Shown: piece by piece, positions 8,629 through 17,542 of the stretch | Position numbering within the stretch: the stretch's first letter is position 1 | Layout: each line of letters starts with the position of its first letter | NCBI RefSeq assembly: GCF_001591165.1 | Contig: NZ_BCUG01000020.1 | Location: 1-64,000 of the forward strand | From: Thauera butanivorans NBRC 103042 | GTDB lineage: Bacteria; Pseudomonadota; Gammaproteobacteria; Burkholderiales; Rhodocyclaceae | DNA: 64,000 bases | Reading direction: 5' to 3' | Made by a program: the position numbers and the translations under genes | Notes under the pieces: model-generated | Database searches by the model: none | What the model was told of the DNA's origin: nothing | Seen by the model: the letters and a program-made list of their open reading frames with translations, nothing else

Positions 8629-10218
8629 ATGACCGAAGCCTTCGTTCCGCCGCTCGCCCGCAGCCTGCCCGCACTCGTCCTCGAAGCCGCGGCCCGCCAC
8701 GGCGAACGCATCTTCATCGAGGACGGCGACACCCGCATCGACTATGCCGGCCTGCCGGCCCGCGTGTTCGCCGTCAGCCGCGCCTTGATCGCCCACGGCA
8801 TCGACGCCGGCGACCGGGTCGCGATCTGGGCGCCCAACCGCGCCGAATGGATCATCGCCGCGCTCGGCATCCACTGCGCCGGCGCGGCGATGGTGCCGAT
8901 CAACACCCGCATGAAAGGCGCCGAGGCAGCCGACATCATCGGCCGCAGCGGCAGCCGCATCCTGTTCGTCGTCGACCGTTTCCTCGACACCGACTACCCG
9001 GTGATGCTGGCCGGCTGCCGGCCGCCGACGCTGGAAAAAGTCGTCGCCATCGGCCAGGCCGGGCCGCACGCGGATACCGATTGGGCCGCTTTCCTGGCCA
9101 GCGGTGAAGGCATCGACGAAGCGCAGGCCCGCGCGCGCGCCGAGGCCGTTCGGCCCGGCGACATCTCGGACCTGATGTTCACCTCCGGCACCACCGGCCG
9201 CCCCAAGGGCGTGATGAGCGCCCACCACCAGGTCATCCAGGCCTTCACCGCTTACGTGCAGATCGCCGGCATCCGCGCTGGCGACCGCTACCTGATCGTC
9301 AATCCCTTCTTCCACACCTTCGGCTACAAGGCCGGCTGGGTGACCTGCCTGATCGCCGGCGCCACCGTGCTGCCGCATCCGGTGTTCGACGCCGAGGCGG
9401 TGTTCCGCCGCATCGAGGCCGACCGCATCAGCGTGCTGCCCGGGCCGCCGACGCTCTACCTGTCGATGCTGGCGCATCCCGGGCTGGCGCAGACCGATCT
9501 GTCCAGCCTGCGCGTGGCCGTCACCGGCGCCTCGACGATCCCGCCGGTGCTGATCGAGCGCATGCGCCGCGAACTGGGCTTCGACGTCGTCCTCACCGCC
9601 TACGGCCTCACCGAATGCGGCGGGCTGGCGAGTTGCTGCGAAGCCGACGACGACGCCGAGACCGTCGCCCTGACCAGCGGCCATGCCATTCCCGGCACCG
9701 AATTGCGCATCGTCGATGCCGGCAACCGGCCGCTGGCCGCCGGCGAGACGGGCGAAATCTGCCTGCGCGGCTTCCACGTCATGCAGGGTTATTTCCAGGA
9801 CGACAAGGCCACCGCCGAAACCATCGACACCGAAGGCTGGCTGCACACCGGCGACGTCGGCACGCTGGATGCGCGCGGCTACCTGCGCATTACCGACCGC
9901 CTCAAGGACATGTTCATCGTCGGCGGCTTCAACTGCTATCCGGCCGAGATCGAGGCCGCCCTGACCGAGCACCCCGCGATCGCCCAGGTGGCGGTGATCG
10001 GCGTGCCCGACGAACGCATGGGCGAAGTCGGCTGCGCCTGCGTGGTGCCGCGCCCCGGCCAGATGCTGGACGAAGCCGGCCTGATCGCCTGGTCGCGCGA
10101 GCGCATGGCCAACTACAAGGTGCCGCGCCTGGTGCGCTTGTTCGACGCGCTGCCGGTCAATGCGTCGAACAAGGTCGACAAGAACGCGTTGCGGGCGCAA
10201 CTGCGTGTTCCTGCGTGA
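8629..10218 (+). CDS. Acyl-CoA synthetase, FadD3-like (steroid C/D-ring acid ligase)
   Basis: A 529-residue ANL-superfamily ligase. The AMP-binding P-loop [10 protein letters not shown] is at 185-194, [10 protein letters not shown] and YGLTECGG follow, then [22 protein letters not shown] and a C-terminal lysine in NASNKVDK. The overall wording resembles FadD3, which activates the HIP acid left after ring A/B removal, but side-chain acids cannot be excluded. It starts 13 nt after the HSD stop. The ring C/D genes that would use HIP-CoA are near 53-62 kb, consistent with one regulon split into several operons. Confidence 0.78.
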   Translation: MTEAFVPPLARSLPALVLEAAARHGERIFIEDGDTRIDYAGLPARVFAVSRALIAHGIDAGDRVAIWAPNRAEWIIAALGIHCAGAAMVPINTRMKGAEAADIIGRSGSRILFVVDRFLDTDYPVMLAGCRPPTLEKVVAIGQAGPHADTDWAAFLASGEGIDEAQARARAEAVRPGDISDLMFTSGTTGRPKGVMSAHHQVIQAFTAYVQIAGIRAGDRYLIVNPFFHTFGYKAGWVTCLIAGATVLPHPVFDAEAVFRRIEADRISVLPGPPTLYLSMLAHPGLAQTDLSSLRVAVTGASTIPPVLIERMRRELGFDVVLTAYGLTECGGLASCCEADDDAETVALTSGHAIPGTELRIVDAGNRPLAAGETGEICLRGFHVMQGYFQDDKATAETIDTEGWLHTGDVGTLDARGYLRITDRLKDMFIVGGFNCYPAEIEAALTEHPAIAQVAVIGVPDERMGEVGCACVVPRPGQMLDEAGLIAWSRERMANYKVPRLVRLFDALPVNASNKVDKNALRAQLRVPA

Positions 10219-10264
10219 ATCTGCCGCGCCGCCTGCCAGTTCCGCCCACGCCAGCGAGGTGCAT

Positions 10265-11500
10265 ATGAACCAGAACCAGGATCGCGACACGCTGTTCAGC
10301 CCGTTCAGGCTGGGGCCGCTCATGCTGCGCAACCGCTTCATCCGCGCCGGCGCCAACGAGGGCATGGTGCTCGACGGTGCGCCGACCAGGGCGCTGCTCG
10401 AGCACCACCGCAGCATGGCCGCCGGCGGCGTCGGCCTGACCACCGTGGCCTATGGCGCGGTCGCCAAGGTCGGCCGCACCTTGCCCAACCAGGTGTGGAT
10501 GCGTGCGGAAATCCTGCCCGACCTGAAGGCGCTGGCCGGCGCCGTGCATGCCGAAGGCGGCGCCATTTCCTACCAGCTCACCCATGGCGGTTCCTTCGTC
10601 ACCTCGGTGAAGATCGAAGGGCCGACCATGAGCGCCTCGGGCGGCTTCAACAAAGCCGGCTTCATGCGCGGCAACTTCTTCCAGCGCGCGATGACGCGCG
10701 CCGACATGGATCTCGTCATCGGCCAGTTCGTCGACGCCGCCGAGCTCTGTGCTCAGGCGGGTTTCGACGCGGTCGAGATCCACATGGGCCACGGCTACCT
10801 GCTCAACCAGTTCATCTCGCCGCTTTCCAACAAGCGCCGCGACGAATACGGCGGCAGCGCGGAGAATCGCGCGCGTTTTCCGGCCGAAGTGCTGCGGCGG
10901 GTCAAGGAGGAGGTCGGCCAGCGCATGGCGGTGCTGGCCAAGATCAACGTCGCCGACGGCGTGCCCGGCGGCGCCACGGTGGATGACGCCATCGTCACCG
11001 CGCGCCTGCTGCAGCAGGCCGGCGCCGACCTGCTGGTGCTGTCCGGCGGGCGCAACATCGAATCGGGCTGGTTCATGTTCGGCAGCAACTTCGACATGGA
11101 CGAGATGAAGAAGGTGTTGAAGGGCAACTGGCTGACCGGCTTGATGATGAAGGCTGCGCAGTTCGGCACGCCCAGGGTCAGCTTCCGCGAGATGTACTTC
11201 CTCGAGTATTCGCGCCGCATCCGCGCCGCGGTGGATGTGCCGCTGGGCTACCTCGGCGGCGCGCGCTCGCTGGCCAACGCCGAGCAGGCGATGCGCGAGG
11301 GTTTCGACGCGGTGGTGATGGCGCGGCCGCTGATCCACGATCCGCGCCTGGTCGACAAGTTCCGCCGCGGCGAAACCGCGGCGTCGGGCTGTACCAACTG
11401 CAACCGCTGCATTCCCTACATCTACCACCCGGCCGGCACGCGGTGCGTGCTCAACCCACCCAACGACCCGGCGCTGAACCGGGTGCGCGCCGGCGCTTGA
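10265..11500 (+). CDS. Old-yellow-enzyme-type FMN reductase with iron-sulfur motif but no FAD domain
   Basis: A 411-residue NADH:flavin oxidoreductase/2,4-dienoyl-CoA reductase-like barrel. FMN and active-site segments include QLTHGG (105-110) and EIHMGHGYLLNQFISPLSN (171-189). Cys376, Cys379, Cys382 and Cys394 form the C-x2-C-x2-C-x11-C cluster typical of the [4Fe-4S] members, yet the protein ends there, so the FAD/NAD(P) domain usual in those long reductases is missing. The start ATG has GAGGTG upstream. It follows the FadD3-like gene in the kstD operon. A role in reducing an unsaturated steroid or ring-opened intermediate is likely, but the substrate is unknown and electrons may come from a partner protein. 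Confidence 0.78.
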   Translation: MNQNQDRDTLFSPFRLGPLMLRNRFIRAGANEGMVLDGAPTRALLEHHRSMAAGGVGLTTVAYGAVAKVGRTLPNQVWMRAEILPDLKALAGAVHAEGGAISYQLTHGGSFVTSVKIEGPTMSASGGFNKAGFMRGNFFQRAMTRADMDLVIGQFVDAAELCAQAGFDAVEIHMGHGYLLNQFISPLSNKRRDEYGGSAENRARFPAEVLRRVKEEVGQRMAVLAKINVADGVPGGATVDDAIVTARLLQQAGADLLVLSGGRNIESGWFMFGSNFDMDEMKKVLKGNWLTGLMMKAAQFGTPRVSFREMYFLEYSRRIRAAVDVPLGYLGGARSLANAEQAMREGFDAVVMARPLIHDPRLVDKFRRGETAASGCTNCNRCIPYIYHPAGTRCVLNPPNDPALNRVRAGA

Positions 11501-11557
11501 ACTCTTGCGGTTCGGCGCCCATCGACGCCCGGCAATCGACGACGAGGACGGTTCGGC

Positions 11558-13207
11558 ATGACGAAACTGAGCATTGCGCAACGCATGTGGATCTGGGCCG
11601 CCGTGGCGGGCTTCCTGTTCCTGGCGGCGGTGGCCTTCGGCTGGTACGGCCTGCACCAGGCCAAGGAATCCCTGCGCGAGGTCCACGAGCTCAACATCGC
11701 CACCCTGGGGCGGCTGGAGGCGATCCAGTTGCGCCTGCTGTCCAACCGGCGGCTGATCCCGCTCGCCTTCCAGCTCGACCCCGACGGCGGGCTGGCCTCG
11801 GCGCACGAGCGCCCATTGTCCCATTACCTGCAGCAGATCGACCGCAACATCGAGGAGGTCGAGGCGTTGCTGCAGGCGCAGCGCCAGCGGCTGCGCGACC
11901 CCGACGAGGTGGCCTTGTTCGATGCCTTCGAGGCGCGCTACCGGGAATGGCTGGTCCAGGTCGACGAAGTGCTCGCCTCGCTGCGCACCGGCCATTTCCG
12001 GCCCACCTACATGAGTGCCTTCGTCCAGGGCGGCGAGCCGGCGGGCGATGCGGCGGGCGAGGCCCTGGCCGCGCTCCACGCCCACCAGACGGCCCTCACC
12101 GCCAGCATGTACGAGTCCGCACAGACGCGCTACCGCACGACCATCACCGCCTATCTCGTGCTGTCGGTCATCGGCATCCTGTGCAGCGTGCTCATCGCCC
12201 TGAGCACGCTGCGGCGGCTGCGCATGGCCTTCGGCGTCGCCTCGCGCGTCGCCCGCTCGATCGCGGCGGGCGACTTGTCGGTGGCCGTCCCCGAGCTCGG
12301 GGCGGACGAGTTCGGCGTGCTCCTGGGCGAGATCGGGCACATGCGCGACAAGCTGCACGGCCTGATCGACGACCTGCGCCGCGAGGTCGAGCAGCTCGGC
12401 GTCGAGGCCCGCCAGATGTCGGGCATCGCCGGCACCGCCTCGGAGCACGCGCTGTCGCAGGAGGAGGCGCTCAGCCGCATGTCCGAGGCGGCCAGCGCGC
12501 TGGTGCATTCGATCGACCAGGTGGAGGCGCATGCCAGCCTGTCGCTGCAGACCACCGAACGCTCCTCTGTGCGCGCCGAGGACAGCCGGCGCTTCATCCG
12601 CAGCATGGCCAGGGAGATGCACCGCGTGACCGAGGTCGTCGACAGCACCGCACTCCAGGTCCAGGAACTCGAACAACTGTCGCAACGGATCAGCGGCGTG
12701 GTTAACGTCATCCGCGAGGTGGCCGAGCAGACCAACCTGCTGGCCCTCAATGCGGCGATCGAGGCGGCGCGCGCGGGAGAGCAGGGCCGCGGCTTCGCCG
12801 TCGTCGCCGACGAGGTGCGCAAGCTGGCCGAACGCACCGCAAGCTCGACGCAGGAGATCATCGTCACGATCGGTGACATCCAGGAGCGGACCCGCGGCGT
12901 CTCCGCCGGCATGCGGCAGGTCGTCGAGCGCGTGGCCGCAGGGGAAAGCCTGTCCCGCGAGGCGGAGGGGTCGGTCGAGAGCATCCGCGAGGGGACCCAC
13001 GCGGTGTTCGAGGCGGTGGGCAGCATCGGCGAACTCATCAAGGCGCAGGCCGAATCCACGCGCGAGATCGTGCGCCGCATCGAAAGCGTCTCCAGCGGCA
13101 CTGGCGACCTTTCCGCGAGCGCCACGCGCAGCGCGCAGTCCGCGGCCGGGCTCGATGCGCTGGCGCGCACCCTGGACGACCTGTCGGGGCGTTTCCGGCT
13201 GGCCTGA
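11558..13207 (+). CDS. Methyl-accepting chemotaxis protein
   Basis: A 549-residue inner-membrane chemoreceptor. The first membrane segment is at about 10-31, then a roughly 160-residue periplasmic helical bundle, a second membrane segment at about 194-217, a HAMP linker to about 270 and a cytoplasmic signalling domain. The signalling tip carries [20 protein letters not shown], the hallmark CheA/CheW contact region. GAGGACGG precedes the start. It is the last gene of the kstD operon, 57 nt after the reductase. Placement suggests that it senses a steroid or a degradation product and steers swimming, but nothing in the sensor domain identifies a ligand. Confidence 0.88.
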   Translation: MTKLSIAQRMWIWAAVAGFLFLAAVAFGWYGLHQAKESLREVHELNIATLGRLEAIQLRLLSNRRLIPLAFQLDPDGGLASAHERPLSHYLQQIDRNIEEVEALLQAQRQRLRDPDEVALFDAFEARYREWLVQVDEVLASLRTGHFRPTYMSAFVQGGEPAGDAAGEALAALHAHQTALTASMYESAQTRYRTTITAYLVLSVIGILCSVLIALSTLRRLRMAFGVASRVARSIAAGDLSVAVPELGADEFGVLLGEIGHMRDKLHGLIDDLRREVEQLGVEARQMSGIAGTASEHALSQEEALSRMSEAASALVHSIDQVEAHASLSLQTTERSSVRAEDSRRFIRSMAREMHRVTEVVDSTALQVQELEQLSQRISGVVNVIREVAEQTNLLALNAAIEAARAGEQGRGFAVVADEVRKLAERTASSTQEIIVTIGDIQERTRGVSAGMRQVVERVAAGESLSREAEGSVESIREGTHAVFEAVGSIGELIKAQAESTREIVRRIESVSSGTGDLSASATRSAQSAAGLDALARTLDDLSGRFRLA

Positions 13208-13230
13208 GCGGAGCGCGCGCGGCGCGGAAC

Positions 13231-13380
13231 TCAGGCGGTGATGCCGCCGCCGTTGAGCGGCACGACCTGGCCCGTGACCCACCCGGCCACGCCGCGGCCC
13301 ATGCCGCGGCCGGCGCCGGTGACGATGGCGACGCAGCCATCCAGTCTGAAAAGGGGGGCGGGCAGGGGGGCGCCGGACAT
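13231..13380 (-). pseudogene. Internally deleted SDR remnant (49 codons, frame intact)
   Basis: The reading frame encodes an SDR N-terminus (FRLDGCVAIVTGAGRGMGRG) fused directly to an SDR C-terminus (GWVTGQVVPLNGGGIT). About 200 residues, including the NNAG and YxxxK catalytic parts, are missing. An upstream AAGGA and two possible starts (ATG at 13380 or 13389) remain. The cofactor loop without the rest of the Rossmann fold cannot be an active dehydrogenase. The end fragment resembles the 7alpha-HSDH-like gene at 900-1673 in type, so it may be a decayed relative. It lies downstream of the enoyl-CoA hydratase gene, convergent with the chemoreceptor gene. Confidence 0.75.
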
Positions 13381-13450
13381 CGTGTTCATTTCCTTGGTCG
13401 TGGAGGAATGGGGGAAACGGGGCAACTGCATGGCGTCCCGGCCGCCGCTG

Positions 13451-14257
13451 TCAGCGGCCCTCGAACTTCGGCGGCCGCTTCTCGATGAAGGCCGCCATGC
13501 CTTCCTTCTGGTCGTGCGAGGCGAACAGCAGGGCGTTGGCGCGCCGCTCCATCGCCAGCGCGGCTTCGAGCGGCGCGTCCATGCCCAGCAGGATGCATTC
13601 CTTGATCTGCTCGGCCGCCAGCGGCGGCATCGCGGCGATGCCGCGCGCCAGCTCGATCGCGGTCGGAATCACCTGCGCGTCCGGCACCAGGTCGCTGACC
13701 AGGCCGGCGGTCCAGGCTTCGTGCGCGCTGATCGGCCTGCCGGTCAGCGCCATGCGCATCGCCTTGGCCTTGCCCACCGCGCGCACCAGGCGCTGGGTGC
13801 CGCCGATGCCGGGCATGATGCCGATGCGGATCTCGGGCTGGCAGAAGCGCGCGCCCTCGCCAGCGACGATGATGTCGGCCAGCATCGCCAGCTCGCAGCC
13901 GCCGCCGTAGGCATAGCCGCACACCGCGGCGACCACCGGCTTGGGGCAGTGCTGGATCGGGCCCCACACGCGCTCGGTATGGCGCCGGGTGATCTCGATC
14001 GGGCCGGCGCCGGCCATGCTGGTGATGTCGCCGCCGGCGGCGAAGACCTTGTCGCCGCCGGTCAGTACGATGCAGCGCACGCTGTCGTCCGCCGCCAGTT
14101 CGGTGAAGCGCCGCGACAGCAGCGCCTGCAGCTCCAGCGACAGCGCGTTGGTGGCCTCGGGGCGGTTCAGGCGCAGCAGCGCGACGCCGCCGTCCAGGCG
14201 TTCGAGCAGCAGCGGCGTGGCCGTCTCGGGCGACGGCGGCGTGGCTTCGGCGGTCAT
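13451..14257 (-). CDS. Enoyl-CoA hydratase (crotonase family, catalytic glutamates present)
   Basis: A 268-residue crotonase fold protein. FAAGGDI gives the first oxyanion-hole segment, GYAYGGGCELAMLADI carries the first catalytic Glu, and FCQPEIRIGIMPGIGGTQRL carries the second, matching canonical hydratases. GGAGTC is 5 nt upstream of the ATG. It diverges from the SDR gene at 14434, and the operator at 14358 lies between them, so both are probably co-regulated. It should hydrate an enoyl-CoA during side-chain or ring breakdown; which one cannot be told from sequence. Confidence 0.86.
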   Translation of the reverse strand: MTAEATPPSPETATPLLLERLDGGVALLRLNRPEATNALSLELQALLSRRFTELAADDSVRCIVLTGGDKVFAAGGDITSMAGAGPIEITRRHTERVWGPIQHCPKPVVAAVCGYAYGGGCELAMLADIIVAGEGARFCQPEIRIGIMPGIGGTQRLVRAVGKAKAMRMALTGRPISAHEAWTAGLVSDLVPDAQVIPTAIELARGIAAMPPLAAEQIKECILLGMDAPLEAALAMERRANALLFASHDQKEGMAAFIEKRPPKFEGR

Positions 14258-14357
14258 GAAGACTCCATGCGGGCTCCCGGCGGCGGCCCTGCGGCCGCCG
14301 GGCCCGGAGCGGGGTGGGGGATGGGGCGATTATTCCGCCCGCGGCGCAAGCCGCTCA

Positions 14358-14373
14358 TCGTCCGTTCAGACGA
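14358..14373. promoter_or_regulatory. Operator copy 4 of the shared inverted repeat
   Basis: TCGTCCGTTCAGACGA, preceded by CA, lies 60 nt upstream of the SDR start and 100 nt upstream of the divergent hydratase start. A TAGACT box, a possible -10 element, follows 21 bp downstream toward the SDR gene at 14395-14400. Confidence 0.72.
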
Positions 14374-14433
14374 CGAACGGCAAGGGGGGCGGGCCTAGAC
14401 TCGCAGGCATCCAAACGATGCGGAGAAACGGAC

Positions 14434-15228
14434 ATGAACACTCAGGCTTTCCCGGCCGCGGCGCTGGATTACCGCGGCAAGGTCGTGCTGGTGACCGGCG
14501 GCACCAAGGGCATCGGCGCGGGCATCGCCAGGGGTTTCCTGGCGGCGGGCGCGTCGGTGGTGGTGTGCGGGCGCAACGCGCCCGAGGCGCTGCCCGAAGC
14601 GGCCGGCAGGGCGGCCGAATTCATTCCCGTCGACGTGCGCGACGTCGAATCCCTGCAAAGCCTGTTCGCCACCATCCGCGAGCGCCTCGGCCGGCTCGAC
14701 GTGCTGGTCAACAACGCCGGCGGCGCGCCGTTCGCGCTCGCCGACAAGGCCTCGCCGCGCTTCCATGAAGGCATCATCCGCCTCAACCTGCTCGCGCCGC
14801 TCAACGTCGCCCAGCAGGCCAACGCGCTGATGCAGCAACAGGCCGGGGGCGGCGTCGTCATCTTCATCGGCAGCGTCGCCGCCTCGCGCCCGTCGCCCGG
14901 CACCGCCGCCTACGGCGCGGCCAAGGCCGGCGTGCTGTCGCTGGCGTCCTCGCTGGCGGTGGAATGGGCGCCCAAGGTGCGCGTGCTCGCGATCAGCCCC
15001 GGCCTGGTGCAGACCGAGCAGGCGCACCTGCACTACGGCGACGAAGCCGGCATCGCCGCCGTCGGCGCCACCATCCCCGCCGGCCGCATGGCCACGCCGC
15101 AGGACATCGCCGACGCCTGCCTGTACGCCGGCTCGCCGATGGCTGCGTATTTCGCCGGCACCAACCTGCTGCTGCACGGCGGCGGCGAGCGGCCGGCCTT
15201 CCTGGCGGCCGCCAACGCGGGGGCGTAG
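14434..15228 (+). CDS. Short-chain dehydrogenase/reductase, substrate unknown
   Basis: This 264-residue SDR has TGGTKGIG (21-28), NNAG (93-96), Ser147 and Tyr160/Lys164. It is similar in form to the SDRs of actinobacterial ring-degradation clusters but has no diagnostic block that I recognise. The ATG has GGAG 8 nt upstream; a longer open frame starting at 14314 would run through the operator and is rejected. It is a single-gene unit divergent from the enoyl-CoA hydratase. A hydroxysteroid or 3-hydroxyacyl-CoA dehydrogenase role is likely given the operator. Confidence 0.82.
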   Translation: MNTQAFPAAALDYRGKVVLVTGGTKGIGAGIARGFLAAGASVVVCGRNAPEALPEAAGRAAEFIPVDVRDVESLQSLFATIRERLGRLDVLVNNAGGAPFALADKASPRFHEGIIRLNLLAPLNVAQQANALMQQQAGGGVVIFIGSVAASRPSPGTAAYGAAKAGVLSLASSLAVEWAPKVRVLAISPGLVQTEQAHLHYGDEAGIAAVGATIPAGRMATPQDIADACLYAGSPMAAYFAGTNLLLHGGGERPAFLAAANAGA

Positions 15229-15230
15229 CG

Positions 15231-15530
15231 GCGAAAATCATTGCGGTTTGGGCAGATGTGACGCAAGTCACCGCGCAAGTCGGAACGTTGTTGGCGCGGA
15301 TGAAGGGTGAAATGACCCGACAGGCGATGCAGGATGCGGTGGGGCTTGCCCACCGGGAACACTTCCGCAAGACTTATTTGGCGCCCGCGCTGGAACAGGG
15401 CGTCATTGAAATGACCCTGCCCGACAAGCCCGACAGCCGCAGCCAGCGTTACCGCCTGACCTCCCTCGGGCAACGCTGGCTGAAAACGGCTCTGTCGCTC
15501 AAACACCCTCGAGCCAGCGGCAACCCGTAA
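15231..15530 (+). pseudogene. C-terminal remnant of a Fic/RecG-like transcription-regulator protein
   Basis: The frame TQVTAQVGTLLARMKGEMTR, followed by REHFRKTYLAPALEQGVIEM and a PDKPDSRSQRYRLT segment, matches the C-terminal winged-helix tail seen in Fic-domain and AlbA/RecG-like ATP-dependent helicase proteins. No upstream domain is present: the frame runs straight back into the stop region of the SDR gene. An ATG at 15300 could start a 76-residue product, but it has only a weak ribosome site. Most likely it is a decayed fragment left by a past rearrangement. It is followed by a good terminator. Confidence 0.65.
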
Positions 15531-15593
15531 AAGCGCCATCTAATCCAGGCAGCCGGTTTTTCGGGCGGCAACCGTCCGCCACCAGTTCGAAGA

Positions 15594-15616
15594 AGCCAGC
15601 CTCGCGCTGGCTTTTT
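15594..15616 (+). terminator. Rho-independent terminator
   Basis: AGCCAGC (15594-15600) pairs with GCTGGCT (15606-15612) around a CTCGC loop, and a run of five T residues ends at 15616. It ends plus-strand transcription from the SDR gene and the remnant, in front of the convergent MFS gene. Confidence 0.82.
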
Positions 15617-15631
15617 CGTAAGCGCGGACAT

Positions 15632-17221
15632 TCAATCAGAGCTGACATCCAACGACAATGAGGTCGTGTCGCTCCCCAGCGTTCGTGTCTTCATCAGGCT
15701 CAGACTCAAACACAACGCCAGCGTGATCAGCCCCAGCAACATGTACCCCACGTTGCTCAGCGCCGCATTCAACCCTTCCAGCGTCGCCTGGCTCATCAGC
15801 ACATCGGCCGCGAGCCCGGCTTCGGCCAGCTGATTCGCCAACTCGGCCGGCACTTCGCGCGCGCGGCTGCCGGCGGCGCGGGCGAGGCTGTCGACCGTGG
15901 CAGGGTCGAGGCCGAGCGGTGCGGCCTGGCGAGCGATTGCGCCGTGCGTGGCATGAGCCAGCGTGGCGCCGAACACCGCCAGCGACAGCGACGAGCCGGT
16001 GGGGCTGCCGAGGTCGCGGAACATGCTGAACAGGCCGCTGCCGGCGCCCATGTCCTTTGCCGGCACCGCGCCCAGCGCCAGCTTCATGATCGCCGGGGTG
16101 TTGCAGCCGATCGACAGGCCCAGGATGCAGGCGACGACGATGACCATCCACAGCGGCGTCGTGGCATCGATGTTCAGGAACAGCACGGTGCCGGCCAGGC
16201 TGGCGAGGATCGCCGCGATGGACAGCACGCGCGGCTCGATGCGGTCGACCAGCCTGCCGGCGATCGGCGAACTGATGAGGCCGCTGCCGTACAGGAACAG
16301 CGTGACCAGGCCGAACTGCGCCGCCGTTCCGCCCGGGCGGTTGTTGATGAAGAAGGCCAGCGAATACACGATGCCGCTGGAAAAGATCATGTGCAGCCAG
16401 TACACCGCCGACGGCGTGGCGAAGGCGCGGCTGGACAGGATGCCGAGGTCGATGACCGGGTTTTCGGCCTTGCGGCTGTGCCGCCACAGCAGGACCAGGC
16501 TACCGATGCCGGTGAACACGATCGCCCAGGTGACGATGGATTCCTTGCCGAAACTGGTCGCCCAGGTGGGCAGCGACAGCAGCGCCGCGATCACCGCGAA
16601 CAGCAGCATGGCGCCGGTGTAGTCGAAGGCGGCCCGGGTCTTGGATGGTGCGATCTCCGGCACCAGCAGGCGCACCGGCATGAGGCCGATCAGGGTCAGG
16701 GCGCCGCTGATCCAATACACGCTGGGCCAGCCCAGACGGTCGATCAGCAGGCCGCCGAGCAGGCCGCCCGAGGTTGCGCCGAACAGCATCGTGAAGGAGA
16801 GGATGCCCAGCGCCATCCCGCGCTTGTTGTCCGGAAACAGGTGGGCGGCGTAGGCGAACACGCCGGGCAGGATGCAGGCCGCGCCCAGGCCCTGCACGAA
16901 GCGGGCGCCGAGGAAGAACCAGAAATTCGGCGCCCAGGCCGCGGCGAACTCCGAAGCTGCGAACACCAGCATGCCGATGCTGATCACCCGCTTGCGTCCA
17001 TGCTGGTCGCCCAGCCGGCCCATGACCGGTGCGAACACGGTGAGCGCCAGCGCGTACATGATCAGCACCAGTGCCGCCATGTTGACCGGGATGCCGAAGT
17101 GGCGGGTGACGCTGGGCAGCGCGGGGGCCTGGAAGGCGGCGGCCTCGACGGTGATGAAGGTGCCGAACAGCAGGGCGGCGTACACGGCCCAGGCCGTGCG
17201 CGCGTCGGTACGTGGTTCCAT
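15632..17221 (-). CDS. MFS transporter, DHA2-like (14 helices expected)
   Basis: A 529-residue integral membrane protein. A membrane helix after the first 12 residues, the loop motif GRLGDQHGRKRV between helices 2 and 3, and LGAACILPGVFAY in helix 5 are typical of the DHA2 drug:H+ antiporter group. A hydrophilic stretch near residues 440-480 precedes the last helix. MEPRTDAR is chosen as the start because GGAG lies 9 nt upstream; the frame extends 84 nt further without a ribosome site. It diverges from the side-chain operon and shares the operator at 17371. It may export or import steroids or their toxic intermediates; direction and substrate are not visible. Confidence 0.83.
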   Translation of the reverse strand: MEPRTDARTAWAVYAALLFGTFITVEAAAFQAPALPSVTRHFGIPVNMAALVLIMYALALTVFAPVMGRLGDQHGRKRVISIGMLVFAASEFAAAWAPNFWFFLGARFVQGLGAACILPGVFAYAAHLFPDNKRGMALGILSFTMLFGATSGGLLGGLLIDRLGWPSVYWISGALTLIGLMPVRLLVPEIAPSKTRAAFDYTGAMLLFAVIAALLSLPTWATSFGKESIVTWAIVFTGIGSLVLLWRHSRKAENPVIDLGILSSRAFATPSAVYWLHMIFSSGIVYSLAFFINNRPGGTAAQFGLVTLFLYGSGLISSPIAGRLVDRIEPRVLSIAAILASLAGTVLFLNIDATTPLWMVIVVACILGLSIGCNTPAIMKLALGAVPAKDMGAGSGLFSMFRDLGSPTGSSLSLAVFGATLAHATHGAIARQAAPLGLDPATVDSLARAAGSRAREVPAELANQLAEAGLAADVLMSQATLEGLNAALSNVGYMLLGLITLALCLSLSLMKTRTLGSDTTSLSLDVSSD

Positions 17222-17370
17222 GCGGGCGTCTCCGGATGCGGCGCATGCGGGGGCGCGCCGCCTTTGTGCGGGGCGGATGGTCGTTTCCGCGAGGCGGAGG
17301 CGCATCGTCTGATGAGACTAAATCCTGCCTGGAAAACGCTGTGAATGCCGGGTTCCGGTGTGCTTGTCCA

Positions 17371-17386
17371 TCGTCCGTTCAGACGA
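17371..17386. promoter_or_regulatory. Operator copy 5 of the shared inverted repeat
   Basis: TCGTCCGTTCAGACGA is identical in all 16 positions to the copy at 14358 and is also preceded by CA. A TAGACT box follows 23 bp downstream at 17410-17415. It lies between the MFS gene and the side-chain operon. Confidence 0.74.
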
Positions 17387-17542
17387 AGTGCCGTGCATCG
17401 CCCTGGTCTTAGACTCGCCGCAGGTGCTGCGAAAGAGGCGCCGCGCCGTTGCGGCAGCGAGTGCTTCCTTCTCTTTCGGCAGCGGGAACAGGTAGACGCG
17501 GGGCAGGCGCGGCAGGGCCTCGCACAACAGCGGGAGACGAAC

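Noticed and set aside
10157-13282. A 1041-codon minus-strand frame opposite the reductase and chemoreceptor genes
   Set aside because: It has no recognisable domain and overlaps two genes with intact catalytic or signature motifs on the plus strand.
17345-17542. A longer N-terminus for the ChsH2-like protein
   Set aside because: The added 66 residues span the operator and promoter-like box and do not look like protein; TTG at 17543 with GGGAGA is better.
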